NCBI GenBank assembly: GCA_009774345.1
Contig: VSNR01000050.1
Span: 1-24,170, forward strand
DNA length: 24,170 nt
From: Lachnospiraceae bacterium
GTDB taxonomy: Bacteria > Bacillota > Clostridia > Lachnospirales > Lachnospiraceae
Reading direction: 5' to 3'
Made by a program: the position numbers and the translations under genes. The stretch's first letter is position 1. Each line of letters starts with the position of its first letter. The notes under the pieces were generated by a model. It searched no databases. It worked only from the letters and a program-made list of their open reading frames with translations, and had not been told where the DNA came from. Below, one piece after another: positions 14,233-20,166 of the stretch.

Positions 14233-15468
14233 ATGAGATTTAATACTTCGTTAGTGCATGGCGGCGTAAAAAGAAATGATAAAAACGGTTTGACGCAGGT
14301 GCCGGTTTATCAGGTAAGCGCGTTTGGACATGAGTCGGCGGGCGAACTGGAAAAAATTTTCGCAAACAGGGCGGCGGGATATACCTATACGCGCCTTGGC
14401 AATCCGACCGTAGAGGCGTTTGAGGCAAGGATTACAACACTTGAGAAAGGAATTGCCTCTGTGGCGTGCGCTTCCGGCATGGCGGCGCTGACAAACGCAT
14501 TTCTCAATATATTAAAAAGTGGTGACGAGATTGTGGCAAGCGCCAGCCTGTATGGCGGCAGCATCGACCTTTTCCGGGATTTTGAGGCGTTTGGCATCAG
14601 GACGGTCTACGTGGAAAATAATAACTGGGATGCTTTTGATGCGGCAATCAATGAACGTACCAGGCTTGTTTTTGCGGAGACAATTGGAAATCCCAGGCTG
14701 GACGTGACAGACATACGCAAGCTTTCCGAACTGGCGCATGGGCGAGGACTGCCATTAATCATTGACAATACGGCTGCCACAGCCTATCTGGTGCGTCCCA
14801 TTGAGCTGGGTGCGGATATCGTTGTCAATTCCTCCTCAAAATACATCAACGGGAGCAGCAATGCAATCAGCGGTGTGCTGACAGACGGAGGAAAGTTTAG
14901 GTGGGACTATGAAAAGTATCCGGGATTGAAGGAATATGAAAAGTTTGGACCATATACATACACGGCAAAGCTGCGGAACGGATTATTTCGTAATACCGGA
15001 GCCTGTCTTGCGCCGCAGAATGCTTTTTTGAATCAGATTGGCCTGGAAACGCTGGGTCTGCGCATGCAGAGGGAATGTGACAACGCGGCGGCGCTTGCCG
15101 GATGGCTCCAGTCATCTTATCCGGAACTAACAGTGAATTATCCCGGACTGGCGGACAGTCCGTGTCATGAAATAGCCAGGGAGCAGTTTCATGACAGATA
15201 CGGGGCAATACTGACATTGCGCACAGGCTCCAAGGAAAGCGCATTCCGTCTGATTGATGCGTTGAAGTTGCCATATATCTTATCAAATATCGGTGATGTG
15301 AGGACGCTGGCAATTCATCCGGCATCGACAATCAGCCTGCACAGTACTAAGGAACAGCAGGAGAACGCAGGCGTCTTCGACGACTTAATCCGCATCAGCG
15401 TGGGTATCGAGGATGTCGAAGACTTACAGGAGGATTTTGAACAGGCTTTAAAACAAATAAAATTTTAG
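14233..15468 (+). CDS. PLP-dependent O-acetylhomoserine/O-acetylserine sulfhydrylase (MetY-like)
   Basis: GAGGA eight bases before ATG 14233 supports the start. The 411 residues belong to the Cys/Met-metabolism PLP family: TSLVHGGVKRN, YTRLGNPTVEAFE, ACASGMAAL, LYGGSIDLF, Asp178 in IIDNT, and PLP Lys203 in SSSKYING. It transfers sulfur to O-acetylhomoserine or O-acetylserine, giving homocysteine or cysteine. In Wolinella, MetY works with the sulfur carrier HcyS, the E1 HcyF and the protease HcyD; homologues of all three follow at 16151-17615. The gene upstream makes O-acetylserine, so cysteine may be the product here. Substrate choice cannot be read from the sequence. Cystathionine gamma-synthase or gamma-lyase are less likely given this context. 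Confidence 0.9.
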   Translation: MRFNTSLVHGGVKRNDKNGLTQVPVYQVSAFGHESAGELEKIFANRAAGYTYTRLGNPTVEAFEARITTLEKGIASVACASGMAALTNAFLNILKSGDEIVASASLYGGSIDLFRDFEAFGIRTVYVENNNWDAFDAAINERTRLVFAETIGNPRLDVTDIRKLSELAHGRGLPLIIDNTAATAYLVRPIELGADIVVNSSSKYINGSSNAISGVLTDGGKFRWDYEKYPGLKEYEKFGPYTYTAKLRNGLFRNTGACLAPQNAFLNQIGLETLGLRMQRECDNAAALAGWLQSSYPELTVNYPGLADSPCHEIAREQFHDRYGAILTLRTGSKESAFRLIDALKLPYILSNIGDVRTLAIHPASTISLHSTKEQQENAGVFDDLIRISVGIEDVEDLQEDFEQALKQIKF

Positions 15469-15490
15469 GAAAAAATTCAGGAGGTGTACA

Positions 15491-15742
15491 ATGGAAGATA
15501 TAAAAGTAGATGCGGAAGTGGATATTACGGATAAGGTGTGTCCCCTGACTTTTGTAAAGGCGAAGGTCAGTCTGGACGAACTGGAGGACGGAGAAGTGCT
15601 TGCAATCCGGCTCAACGACGGTGAGCCGGTACAGAATGTTCCGAGAAGCATGAAGGAGGAAGGCCATCAGGTCTTAAAGCTGGAGGACAATGAGGACGGC
15701 ACGTACACGCTTTATGTGCGGAAAGTGGAGGAGGACGACTGA
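15491..15742 (+). CDS. TusA-family sulfur carrier
   Basis: AGGAGGTG precedes ATG 15491. The 83-residue protein has the TusA/SirA pattern: ITDKVCPLTFVKAK with the sulfur-carrying Cys17 in CPLT, and a beta-alpha-beta-alpha-beta-beta fold length. TusA proteins accept persulfide sulfur from cysteine desulfurases and pass it on. The encapsulated desulfurase is the natural donor here. The gene overlaps the thioredoxin gene by one base (TGATG), so both are translationally coupled. The usual CPxP is CPLT, as in several Clostridia members. Confidence 0.88.
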   Translation: MEDIKVDAEVDITDKVCPLTFVKAKVSLDELEDGEVLAIRLNDGEPVQNVPRSMKEEGHQVLKLEDNEDGTYTLYVRKVEEDD

Positions 15743-16065
15743 TGGCGGAGAGAATCACCGGGGCGGATTTCGATAAAAAAGTGAAGAATGCGGACGGACT
15801 TGTCCTGCTTGATTTTTACTCCGACAGCTGTATACCATGTAAACAGCTGTCCCCGGTTTTAGGAGAATTAGAGGAAGCCTATGCGGGAAAAGCCGCAGTC
15901 TATAAGGTCAATGTCAACTATGAGGAAGCCCTGTCGGCCGAGTACCGTGTCATGAGTGCACCGACGCTGATTTTGTTTCAGAATGGAGAGCCTGTGGACA
16001 GGAAAAGCGGTATGCAGAAAAAGGAAGTGTTGACAGAATGGCTGGACCGTTATACTGGCGGTTGA
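15742..16065 (+). CDS. Thioredoxin-like protein with CIPC active site
   Basis: The 107 residues show a standard thioredoxin fold: LVLLDFYSDSCIPCKQLSP with the redox pair Cys30/Cys33, and the cis-proline motif SAPTLILF. The active site is CIPC, not the usual CGPC, a change that shifts redox potential or partner choice in related proteins. Linked by TGATG to TusA, it probably reduces persulfides or disulfides formed on the desulfurase, TusA or the shell lumen. An inverted repeat (ATACTGG/CCAGTAT) spans its stop codon. Confidence 0.9.
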   Translation: MAERITGADFDKKVKNADGLVLLDFYSDSCIPCKQLSPVLGELEEAYAGKAAVYKVNVNYEEALSAEYRVMSAPTLILFQNGEPVDRKSGMQKKEVLTEWLDRYTGG

Positions 16066-16150
16066 AAAAACGGACCAGTATCATTGGATGCGCACAATCG
16101 CAGCCGCAAAGCGGCATGAATGATAATAATGATAAAGGAGCATGTGAAAA

Positions 16151-16357
16151 ATGACAATTACAGTTTCAGGAGAAAAGAAAGAGGTAAAGGAAGGGCTGAC
16201 ACTTCCGGAATTAATCGAACTGGAAAAGGTAGAGACGCCGGAATATGTTACCGTGTCGATCAATGAGGAATTTGTATCGTCAGATGACAGATCATCCACC
16301 ATACTCAAAGAAGGGGACAATGTAGAATTTCTTTATTTTATGGGAGGTGGATGCTGA
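16151..16357 (+). CDS. ThiS/HcyS-like sulfur carrier ending in GGGC
   Basis: AAAGGAG lies 11 bases before ATG 16151. The 68 residues form a ubiquitin-like beta-grasp carrier (MTITVSGEKKEV; EYVTVSINEEFV; LKEGDNVEFLYF) and end MGGGC. Carriers of this type are adenylated at the terminal Gly by a ThiF-like E1 and converted to a thiocarboxylate. Here a Cys68 follows the glycines, so the end must be trimmed first. In Wolinella, HcyS carries an extra Ala that the JAMM protease HcyD removes; a JAMM gene lies at 17178. Thiamine synthesis (ThiS) is less likely because no thiamine genes are present. The last codons overlap the E1 start. Confidence 0.88.
   Translation: MTITVSGEKKEVKEGLTLPELIELEKVETPEYVTVSINEEFVSSDDRSSTILKEGDNVEFLYFMGGGC
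16342..16350 (+). promoter_or_regulatory. Ribosome site of the E1 gene inside the carrier's Gly-Gly codons
   Basis: GGGAGGTGG is at once the terminal glycine codons of the sulfur carrier and a near-perfect Shine-Dalgarno sequence for ATG 16357 six bases later. Carrier termination and E1 initiation overlap in TGATG, so their synthesis should be closely coupled. This spacing also decides for ATG 16357 over ATG 16351. Confidence 0.75.
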
Positions 16358-17163
16358 TGGCGCTGACAGATGAACAGCTTGAGCGCTACTCGCGCCATAT
16401 TATTTTAAAGGAAGTAGGGGCAAAAGGGCAGAAAAAGCTGCTTGAGGCAAAAGTGCTGATTATCGGGGCAGGCGGACTTGGCGCGCCCGCGGCAATGTAT
16501 CTGGCGGCGGCAGGAGTCGGAACCATCGGCATAGCGGACGCGGACGAAGTGGATTTATCGAACCTGCAAAGACAGATTATTCATGGCACAAAGGACGTGG
16601 GGAAAGCAAAGGTGAAATCGGCACAGGAAACAATTGCCTATATGAATCCTGACGTCAAGGTCAATACATACCGTACCTTTGTGTCGTCGGAAAATGTCCG
16701 GGAGCTGATTCGGGATTATGATTTCATCATCGACGGAACGGACAATTTTCCGGCAAAGTTTTTAATAAACGATGCCTGCGTCATGGAGAAAAAACCGTTT
16801 TCGCATGCCGGTATCATAAGGTTTAAGGGACAGCTGATGACCTATGTGCCGGGGGAGGGGCCGTGTTACCGCTGTGTGTTCAAAAATCCGCCGCCAAAGG
16901 ATGCGGTGCCAACCTGCAGGCAGGCGGGCGTGATCGGCGCAATGGGCGGGGTAATCGGAAGCCTTCAGGCAATGGAGGCAGTAAAGTACATAATCGGGAA
17001 GGGACAGCTCCTGACAGGGTATCTGCTTACCTACGATGCGCTTACAATGGAATTCCACAAGATAAAGCTGCCAAAAGATACCCATAACTGTGCGGTCTGC
17101 GGCGACCACCCGACGATTACGGAGCTGGTGGACTATGAACAGGCAGCCTGCGACTTGAAATAA
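16357..17163 (+). CDS. ThiF/HcyF-like E1 adenylyltransferase
   Basis: ATG 16357 is chosen from ribosome-site spacing. The 268 residues carry ERYSRHIILKEVGAKGQKKL, the ATP loop GAGGLG (37-42), the E1 arginine motif NLQRQ (69-73), the acidic IDGTDNFPAK segment, zinc Cys170/Cys173 and Cys245/Cys248, and a probable thiol Cys187 in PTCRQAG. It should adenylate the trimmed C-terminus of the neighbouring carrier. Compared with the fusion at 8991 it lacks the carrier and rhodanese parts but keeps the catalytic arginine, so it is probably the working adenylyltransferase of the operon. MoeB or ThiF roles are possible, but the JAMM and sulfhydrylase neighbours favour the HcyF type. Confidence 0.9.
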   Translation: MALTDEQLERYSRHIILKEVGAKGQKKLLEAKVLIIGAGGLGAPAAMYLAAAGVGTIGIADADEVDLSNLQRQIIHGTKDVGKAKVKSAQETIAYMNPDVKVNTYRTFVSSENVRELIRDYDFIIDGTDNFPAKFLINDACVMEKKPFSHAGIIRFKGQLMTYVPGEGPCYRCVFKNPPPKDAVPTCRQAGVIGAMGGVIGSLQAMEAVKYIIGKGQLLTGYLLTYDALTMEFHKIKLPKDTHNCAVCGDHPTITELVDYEQAACDLK

Positions 17164-17177
17164 AGGAGTGCGGATAT

Positions 17178-17615
17178 ATGATGCTGCGGATGACGCAAAA
17201 GGATTATCAGAAGATTTTAAACCATGCGGTCAGCGAGCTGCCAAATGAGGCGTGCGGTCTGATTGCGGGAACGGTGGAGGACGGAGTGAAGGTTGTCAGG
17301 GAAGTGTACCTGCTGACAAATGTCGACGCCAGCAGGGAGCACTTCAGCATGAAACCCGAAGAGCAGCTGGCGGCAGTCAGGGATATCCGTGCAAAGGGAT
17401 ATGTGATGTTTGGAAACTGGCATTCGCACCCGGAATCGCCGTCCCGTCCTTCCGAGGAGGACAAGAGACTTGCCCATGACTCTGGGGCGGATTACCTGAT
17501 TTTGTCTCTGCAGGACAAGGAGCATCCGGTGCTGAACGCGTTCCGGATTTTCAACCATACAGAGGTTTCACAGACAGAGATTTCGTATACAGAGATTTCA
17601 TATACAGAGGTCTGA
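17178..17615 (+). CDS. JAMM/MPN+ metalloprotease (HcyD/Mec+-like)
   Basis: AAAGGAG precedes ATG 17178. The 145 residues hold Glu24 in NEACGLIAG and the zinc motif WHSHPESPSRPSEED (His82, His84, Ser92, Asp95), the complete JAMM signature. Bacterial relatives remove amino acids from the C-terminus of sulfur carriers: Mec+ frees cysteine from CysO-Cys, and HcyD trims HcyS and releases homocysteine. Here it should trim the GGGC carrier and release the finished amino acid. It might also cut the Gly-Gly-Ala junction in the fusion at 8991. The last 18 residues are pentapeptide repeats (TEISY-like) not expected for the family, possibly a late extension. Confidence 0.9.
   Translation: MMLRMTQKDYQKILNHAVSELPNEACGLIAGTVEDGVKVVREVYLLTNVDASREHFSMKPEEQLAAVRDIRAKGYVMFGNWHSHPESPSRPSEEDKRLAHDSGADYLILSLQDKEHPVLNAFRIFNHTEVSQTEISYTEISYTEV
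17557..17612 (+). repeat. 15-bp tandem repeat at the 3' end of the JAMM gene
   Basis: Three full units and one partial unit of the pattern ATACAGAGATTTCAT occur at 17557-17571, 17572-17586, 17587-17601 and 17602-17612. They are in frame and encode TEVSQ-TEISY-TEISY-TEV. The copy number could vary by slippage without a frameshift. Confidence 0.85.
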
Positions 17616-17626
17616 CATATTTTACG

Positions 17627-17682
17627 TGGCATGATGCCTGTAACAGGAAGCCAAAGGCTAGACCGTTACAGGCATCATGCCA
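17627..17682. repeat. Perfect 18-bp inverted repeat before the second Rrf2 gene
   Basis: TGGCATGATGCCTGTAAC at 17627-17644 is the exact reverse complement of 17665-17682. The 20-base spacer contains AGCC/GGCT, so a longer cruciform-like fold is possible. No U-run follows, and the right arm ends 20 bases before ATG 17703, next to the ribosome site. It could insulate the operon end, act as operator for the Rrf2 protein, or be a remnant of an inserted element. Confidence 0.85.
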
Positions 17683-17702
17683 TAGGAACAAGGAGTAAAT
17701 AC

Positions 17703-18140
17703 ATGAAGATATCGACAAGGGGACGATATGCAATCAGGCTGATGCTGGATTTGGCGGTATATTATAATGGAGGTCCGGTATCACTTAAGGACATTGCAAA
17801 ACGACAGAATGTGTCTGATAAGTATCTTGAACAGATTATTTCAGCCCTGCATAAGGCGGGGCTGGTCAAAAGCATCCGGGGCTCGCATGGCGGATATTGT
17901 CTCAGTTTTCCGCCATGCGAATATACGGCGGGACAGATTCTCAGGGTAGTGGAGGGAAATATGTCACCCATGGACTGCGTGGGGGAACAGGGAGTTGACT
18001 GTATTAACAAAAGCACCTGTGTGAGCTTTATTCTGTGGGAAAAGCTGGACAAGGCAATGAACGAGGTGCTGGAGGGCATCACGCTGGCAGACATGGCAGA
18101 GTGGCAGAACGAACTGATGACGGATCAGTATGTCATATAA
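17703..18140 (+). CDS. Second Rrf2-family regulator
   Basis: AAGGAG lies eight bases before ATG 17703. Upstream in-frame ATGs fall in the inverted repeat. The 145 residues start MKISTRGRYAIRLMLDLAVY, with recognition region NVSDKYLEQIISALHKAG and wing SHGGYCL. Cys92, Cys100 and Cys106 match the Fe-S ligand spacing, and Cys66 and Cys72 are extra. It is a paralogue of the regulator at 2436-2864. Placed right after the JAMM gene, it may autoregulate the operon end or report Fe-S/cysteine status; the target is unknown. Confidence 0.9.
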   Translation: MKISTRGRYAIRLMLDLAVYYNGGPVSLKDIAKRQNVSDKYLEQIISALHKAGLVKSIRGSHGGYCLSFPPCEYTAGQILRVVEGNMSPMDCVGEQGVDCINKSTCVSFILWEKLDKAMNEVLEGITLADMAEWQNELMTDQYVI

Positions 18141-18172
18141 AAAAGTTGCAATTTTGGCATTGGCATTATTCC

Positions 18173-18336
18173 GCTTTTGATAGCGAATTCGTTAGGATTT
18201 GTATTTATAAAAATAAAATTGAAGTTTATAAAATTTCTATTTCTGATTCCGAGCGTGATATGTTTCGTTATAGTGGTAAGCTATTGGATAAGATCATTGA
18301 CGTAGGAGTAGAAAATTCCTGTTTGCGGCAAAATGA
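18173..18336 (+). other. AT-rich coding-like fragment of unknown origin
   Basis: This AT-rich stretch between the Rrf2 gene and the patB tail has an open frame reading AFDSEFVRICIYKNKIEVYK, then ISISDSERDMFRYSGKLLDK, then IIDVGVENS. The composition is protein-like but there is no start codon or ribosome site. I do not recognise the family. Base use is far more AT-rich than neighbouring genes, and it abuts the truncated patB tail exactly at 18336/18337, so it is probably a piece of foreign DNA left at a rearrangement. Confidence 0.35.
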
Positions 18337-18384
18337 GTGCTGTCAGAAGCATTGGAAAGAATCTGGAAAGCAATACAGAAATAA
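18337..18384 (+). pseudogene. Last 15 codons of a PatB/MalY-type lyase
   Basis: VLSEALERIWKAIQK and stop repeat the end of the fragment at 1819-1953; with 3' flank the match is 18337-18397 to 1906-1966, 56 of 61 bases. Similarity stops sharply at 18337 on the 5' side. It shows that the lyase gene once preceded pdxS here too. Confidence 0.7.
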
Positions 18385-18399
18385 AAGGAGAATGCAAAA

Positions 18400-19275
18400 A
18401 TGAACGATAACAGATATGAATTAAACAAAGAATTAGCACAAATGTTAAAGGGCGGTGTCATTATGGATGTAACAACACCGGAGCAGGCAAAGATAGCGGA
18501 GGAAGCCGGAGCCTGTGCGGTCATGGCATTAGAGAGGATACCTGCAGACATCAGGGCAGCGGGCGGTGTTTCCCGCATGAGCGACCCGAAAATGATAAAA
18601 GGAATACAGGAAGCTGTTTCCATTCCCGTTATGGCGAAATGCAGGATTGGGCATTTTGCAGAAGCGCAGATTCTGGAAGCGATAGAGATTGATTATATTG
18701 ACGAGAGTGAAGTTTTATCACCTGCGGATGATGTTTACCATATTGATAAAACCAGATTTAACGTTCCATTTGTGTGCGGGGCAAAGGATTTAGGCGAGGC
18801 ATTGCGGAGAGTTAACGAAGGGGCATCCATGATCCGGACAAAGGGAGAACCGGGAACGGGGGATGTTGTGCAGGCGGTCCGCCATATGCGGAAAATGAAT
18901 CAGGAAATTGCAAGGCTTACGTCCATGCGGGAGGATGAATTATTTCAGGCGGCAAAGGAGTTGGGGGTTTCTTATGACCTTTTACAATATGTCCATGAAA
19001 ACAGCAGGCTGCCAGTTGTGAACTTTGCGGCGGGAGGCATTGCGACACCGGCAGATGCGGCGCTGATGATGCAGCTTGGGGCGGAAGGCGTATTTGTAGG
19101 CTCAGGCATTTTTAAATCAGGAGATCCAAAGAAACGTGCCGCAGCGATTGTAAAGGCAGTTACCAATTTTAATGATGCGACGCTTTTAGCAGAATTGTCC
19201 GAGGACCTGGGAGAAGCTATGGTGGGAATCAATGAGCAGGAAATAGGGCTTCTCATGGCTGAAAGGGGAAAATAG
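18400..19275 (+). CDS. pdxS: PdxS, PLP synthase subunit
   Basis: AAAGGAG precedes ATG 18400. The 291-residue protein is a full-length PdxS/SNZ (TIM barrel): GGVIMDV (Asp23), catalytic Lys80 in VMAKCRIGHF, second Lys148 in IRTKGEPGTG, and the GGIATPADAALMMQLGAEGV phosphate site. It builds pyridoxal 5'-phosphate from ribose 5-phosphate, glyceraldehyde 3-phosphate and ammonia delivered by PdxT, whose gene starts three bases after its stop. PLP is the cofactor of the desulfurase and sulfhydrylase upstream, which explains the neighbourhood. Base composition is more AT-rich than the sulfur operon, so it may have a separate history. Confidence 0.97.
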   Translation: MNDNRYELNKELAQMLKGGVIMDVTTPEQAKIAEEAGACAVMALERIPADIRAAGGVSRMSDPKMIKGIQEAVSIPVMAKCRIGHFAEAQILEAIEIDYIDESEVLSPADDVYHIDKTRFNVPFVCGAKDLGEALRRVNEGASMIRTKGEPGTGDVVQAVRHMRKMNQEIARLTSMREDELFQAAKELGVSYDLLQYVHENSRLPVVNFAAGGIATPADAALMMQLGAEGVFVGSGIFKSGDPKKRAAAIVKAVTNFNDATLLAELSEDLGEAMVGINEQEIGLLMAERGK

Positions 19276-19278
19276 AAA

Positions 19279-19857
19279 ATGAAAATAGCGGTATTGTCTG
19301 TACAGGGGGCATTTATTGAGCATGAAAAAATGCTCTCCCTGTTAGGCGTACAGAGTTTTGAAATACGTCAGAAAAGAGATTTGGAGCAGGAATTTGACGG
19401 ATTGATCCTGCCGGGCGGGGAAAGTACGGTTATGGGTAAACTGTTAAAGGAACTGGATTTATTTGAACCATTGGAGAAAAAAATAAAAGAAGGACTTCCG
19501 GTACTGGGAACCTGTGCCGGATTGATTCTTTTGGCAGAAAAGCTCTCTAATGATGCAAATACATATTTTGGAACGCTTCCGGTTATTGTAAGACGGAATG
19601 CTTACGGAAGGCAGCTTGGCAGTTTTTATACGGAAGAAGAAGTAACCGGCGTGGGCAAAATCCCTATGGCATTTATACGGGCTCCTTTTGTAGAAAGTGC
19701 AGGGGCAGATACAGAAATTATTGCAAGGGTGGATGGAAATATCGTCGGGGTAAAATATCATAACCAGATCGGCGTTTCTTTTCATCCGGAGGTTACAGGA
19801 TGTACCAGACTGCATGAATACTTTCTACGGACATGCCAGGTTCATTCCAAACCATAG
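19279..19857 (+). CDS. pdxT: PdxT, glutaminase subunit of PLP synthase
   Basis: The 192 residues form a class I glutamine amidotransferase: MKIAVLSVQGAFIEHEKML, PGGEST (45-50), nucleophile Cys79 in GTCAGL, and the catalytic His169/Glu171 in HPEVTG. It hydrolyses glutamine and channels ammonia to PdxS, encoded three bases upstream. The final 93 bases and 12 bases beyond the stop recur at 1969-2073 as a pseudogene fragment. No clear terminator directly follows. Confidence 0.97.
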   Translation: MKIAVLSVQGAFIEHEKMLSLLGVQSFEIRQKRDLEQEFDGLILPGGESTVMGKLLKELDLFEPLEKKIKEGLPVLGTCAGLILLAEKLSNDANTYFGTLPVIVRRNAYGRQLGSFYTEEEVTGVGKIPMAFIRAPFVESAGADTEIIARVDGNIVGVKYHNQIGVSFHPEVTGCTRLHEYFLRTCQVHSKP

Positions 19858-19930
19858 CCAATATCTATTATGTGTAAAAGGAATAATCTATCACCATGAT
19901 TACTGAAACTAAATGGTTATGCGAAACTCC

Positions 19931-19980
19931 GTTGACAGATACTTGTCAACGCCACTGTTCGGAGATTTTTGACAGTGGCG
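19931..19980. repeat. Two adjacent hairpins before the tRNA-like gene
   Basis: GTTGACA/TGTCAAC (19931-19937 with 19944-19950) is directly followed by CGCCACTGT/ACAGTGGCG (19950-19958 with 19972-19980); they share one base. Both stems are perfect. No U-run follows on the plus strand. They may end pdxST transcripts or protect the tRNA precursor. Confidence 0.65.
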
Positions 19981-19997
19981 AAAATTGTTTAATTTAA

Positions 19998-20067
19998 GAT
20001 GCTGTAGCCGCTGGAATGGCATAGGTTTGCAAAACCGAAGTTGCTGGTTCGAATCCAGCCAGCATCG
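19998..20067 (+). tRNA. tRNA-Cys(GCA)-like gene with atypical features
   Basis: The 70 bases fold as a cloverleaf: acceptor GATGCTG/CAGCATC (7 bp), D-arm GCC/GGC with GG in the loop, anticodon loop TTGCAAA (anticodon GCA, Cys), four-base variable loop, and T-arm GCTGG-TTCGAAT-CCAGC. The general form, with a 3-bp D-stem after TA, is like bacterial tRNA-Cys. Odd points: the base after the acceptor stem is G, while bacterial tRNA-Cys normally has U73, the main CysRS determinant; the anticodon stem has an A-G mismatch; the 5' end is GATGCTG; and no CCA is encoded. It may be a minor isoacceptor, a decayed gene or a regulatory tRNA-like RNA. Confidence 0.6.
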
Positions 20068-20166
20068 GTAATGTCAGCATTTGAAAGATGTCAGCACGCA
20101 GGTGATCTGACACGGGGTAGAATGCAGATTACACATAAAATAATAAGAAAACAGGAGGTCATCATT

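Noticed and set aside
16151..17163. Thiamine (ThiS/ThiF) or molybdopterin (MoaD/MoeB) synthesis genes
   Set aside because: No thiazole, pyrimidine or molybdopterin genes are present. The sulfhydrylase, serine acetyltransferase and JAMM protease point to amino acid sulfuration.
17557..17612. CRISPR-like or satellite array
   Set aside because: The units are 15 bp, contiguous, in frame and without spacers. They are a coding tandem repeat.
19998..20067. Integration of the right-hand region into the tRNA-like gene by a tyrosine integrase
   Set aside because: The only recombinase seen is a serine type, which does not use tRNA 3' ends, and no repeat of the tRNA 3' end was found downstream.
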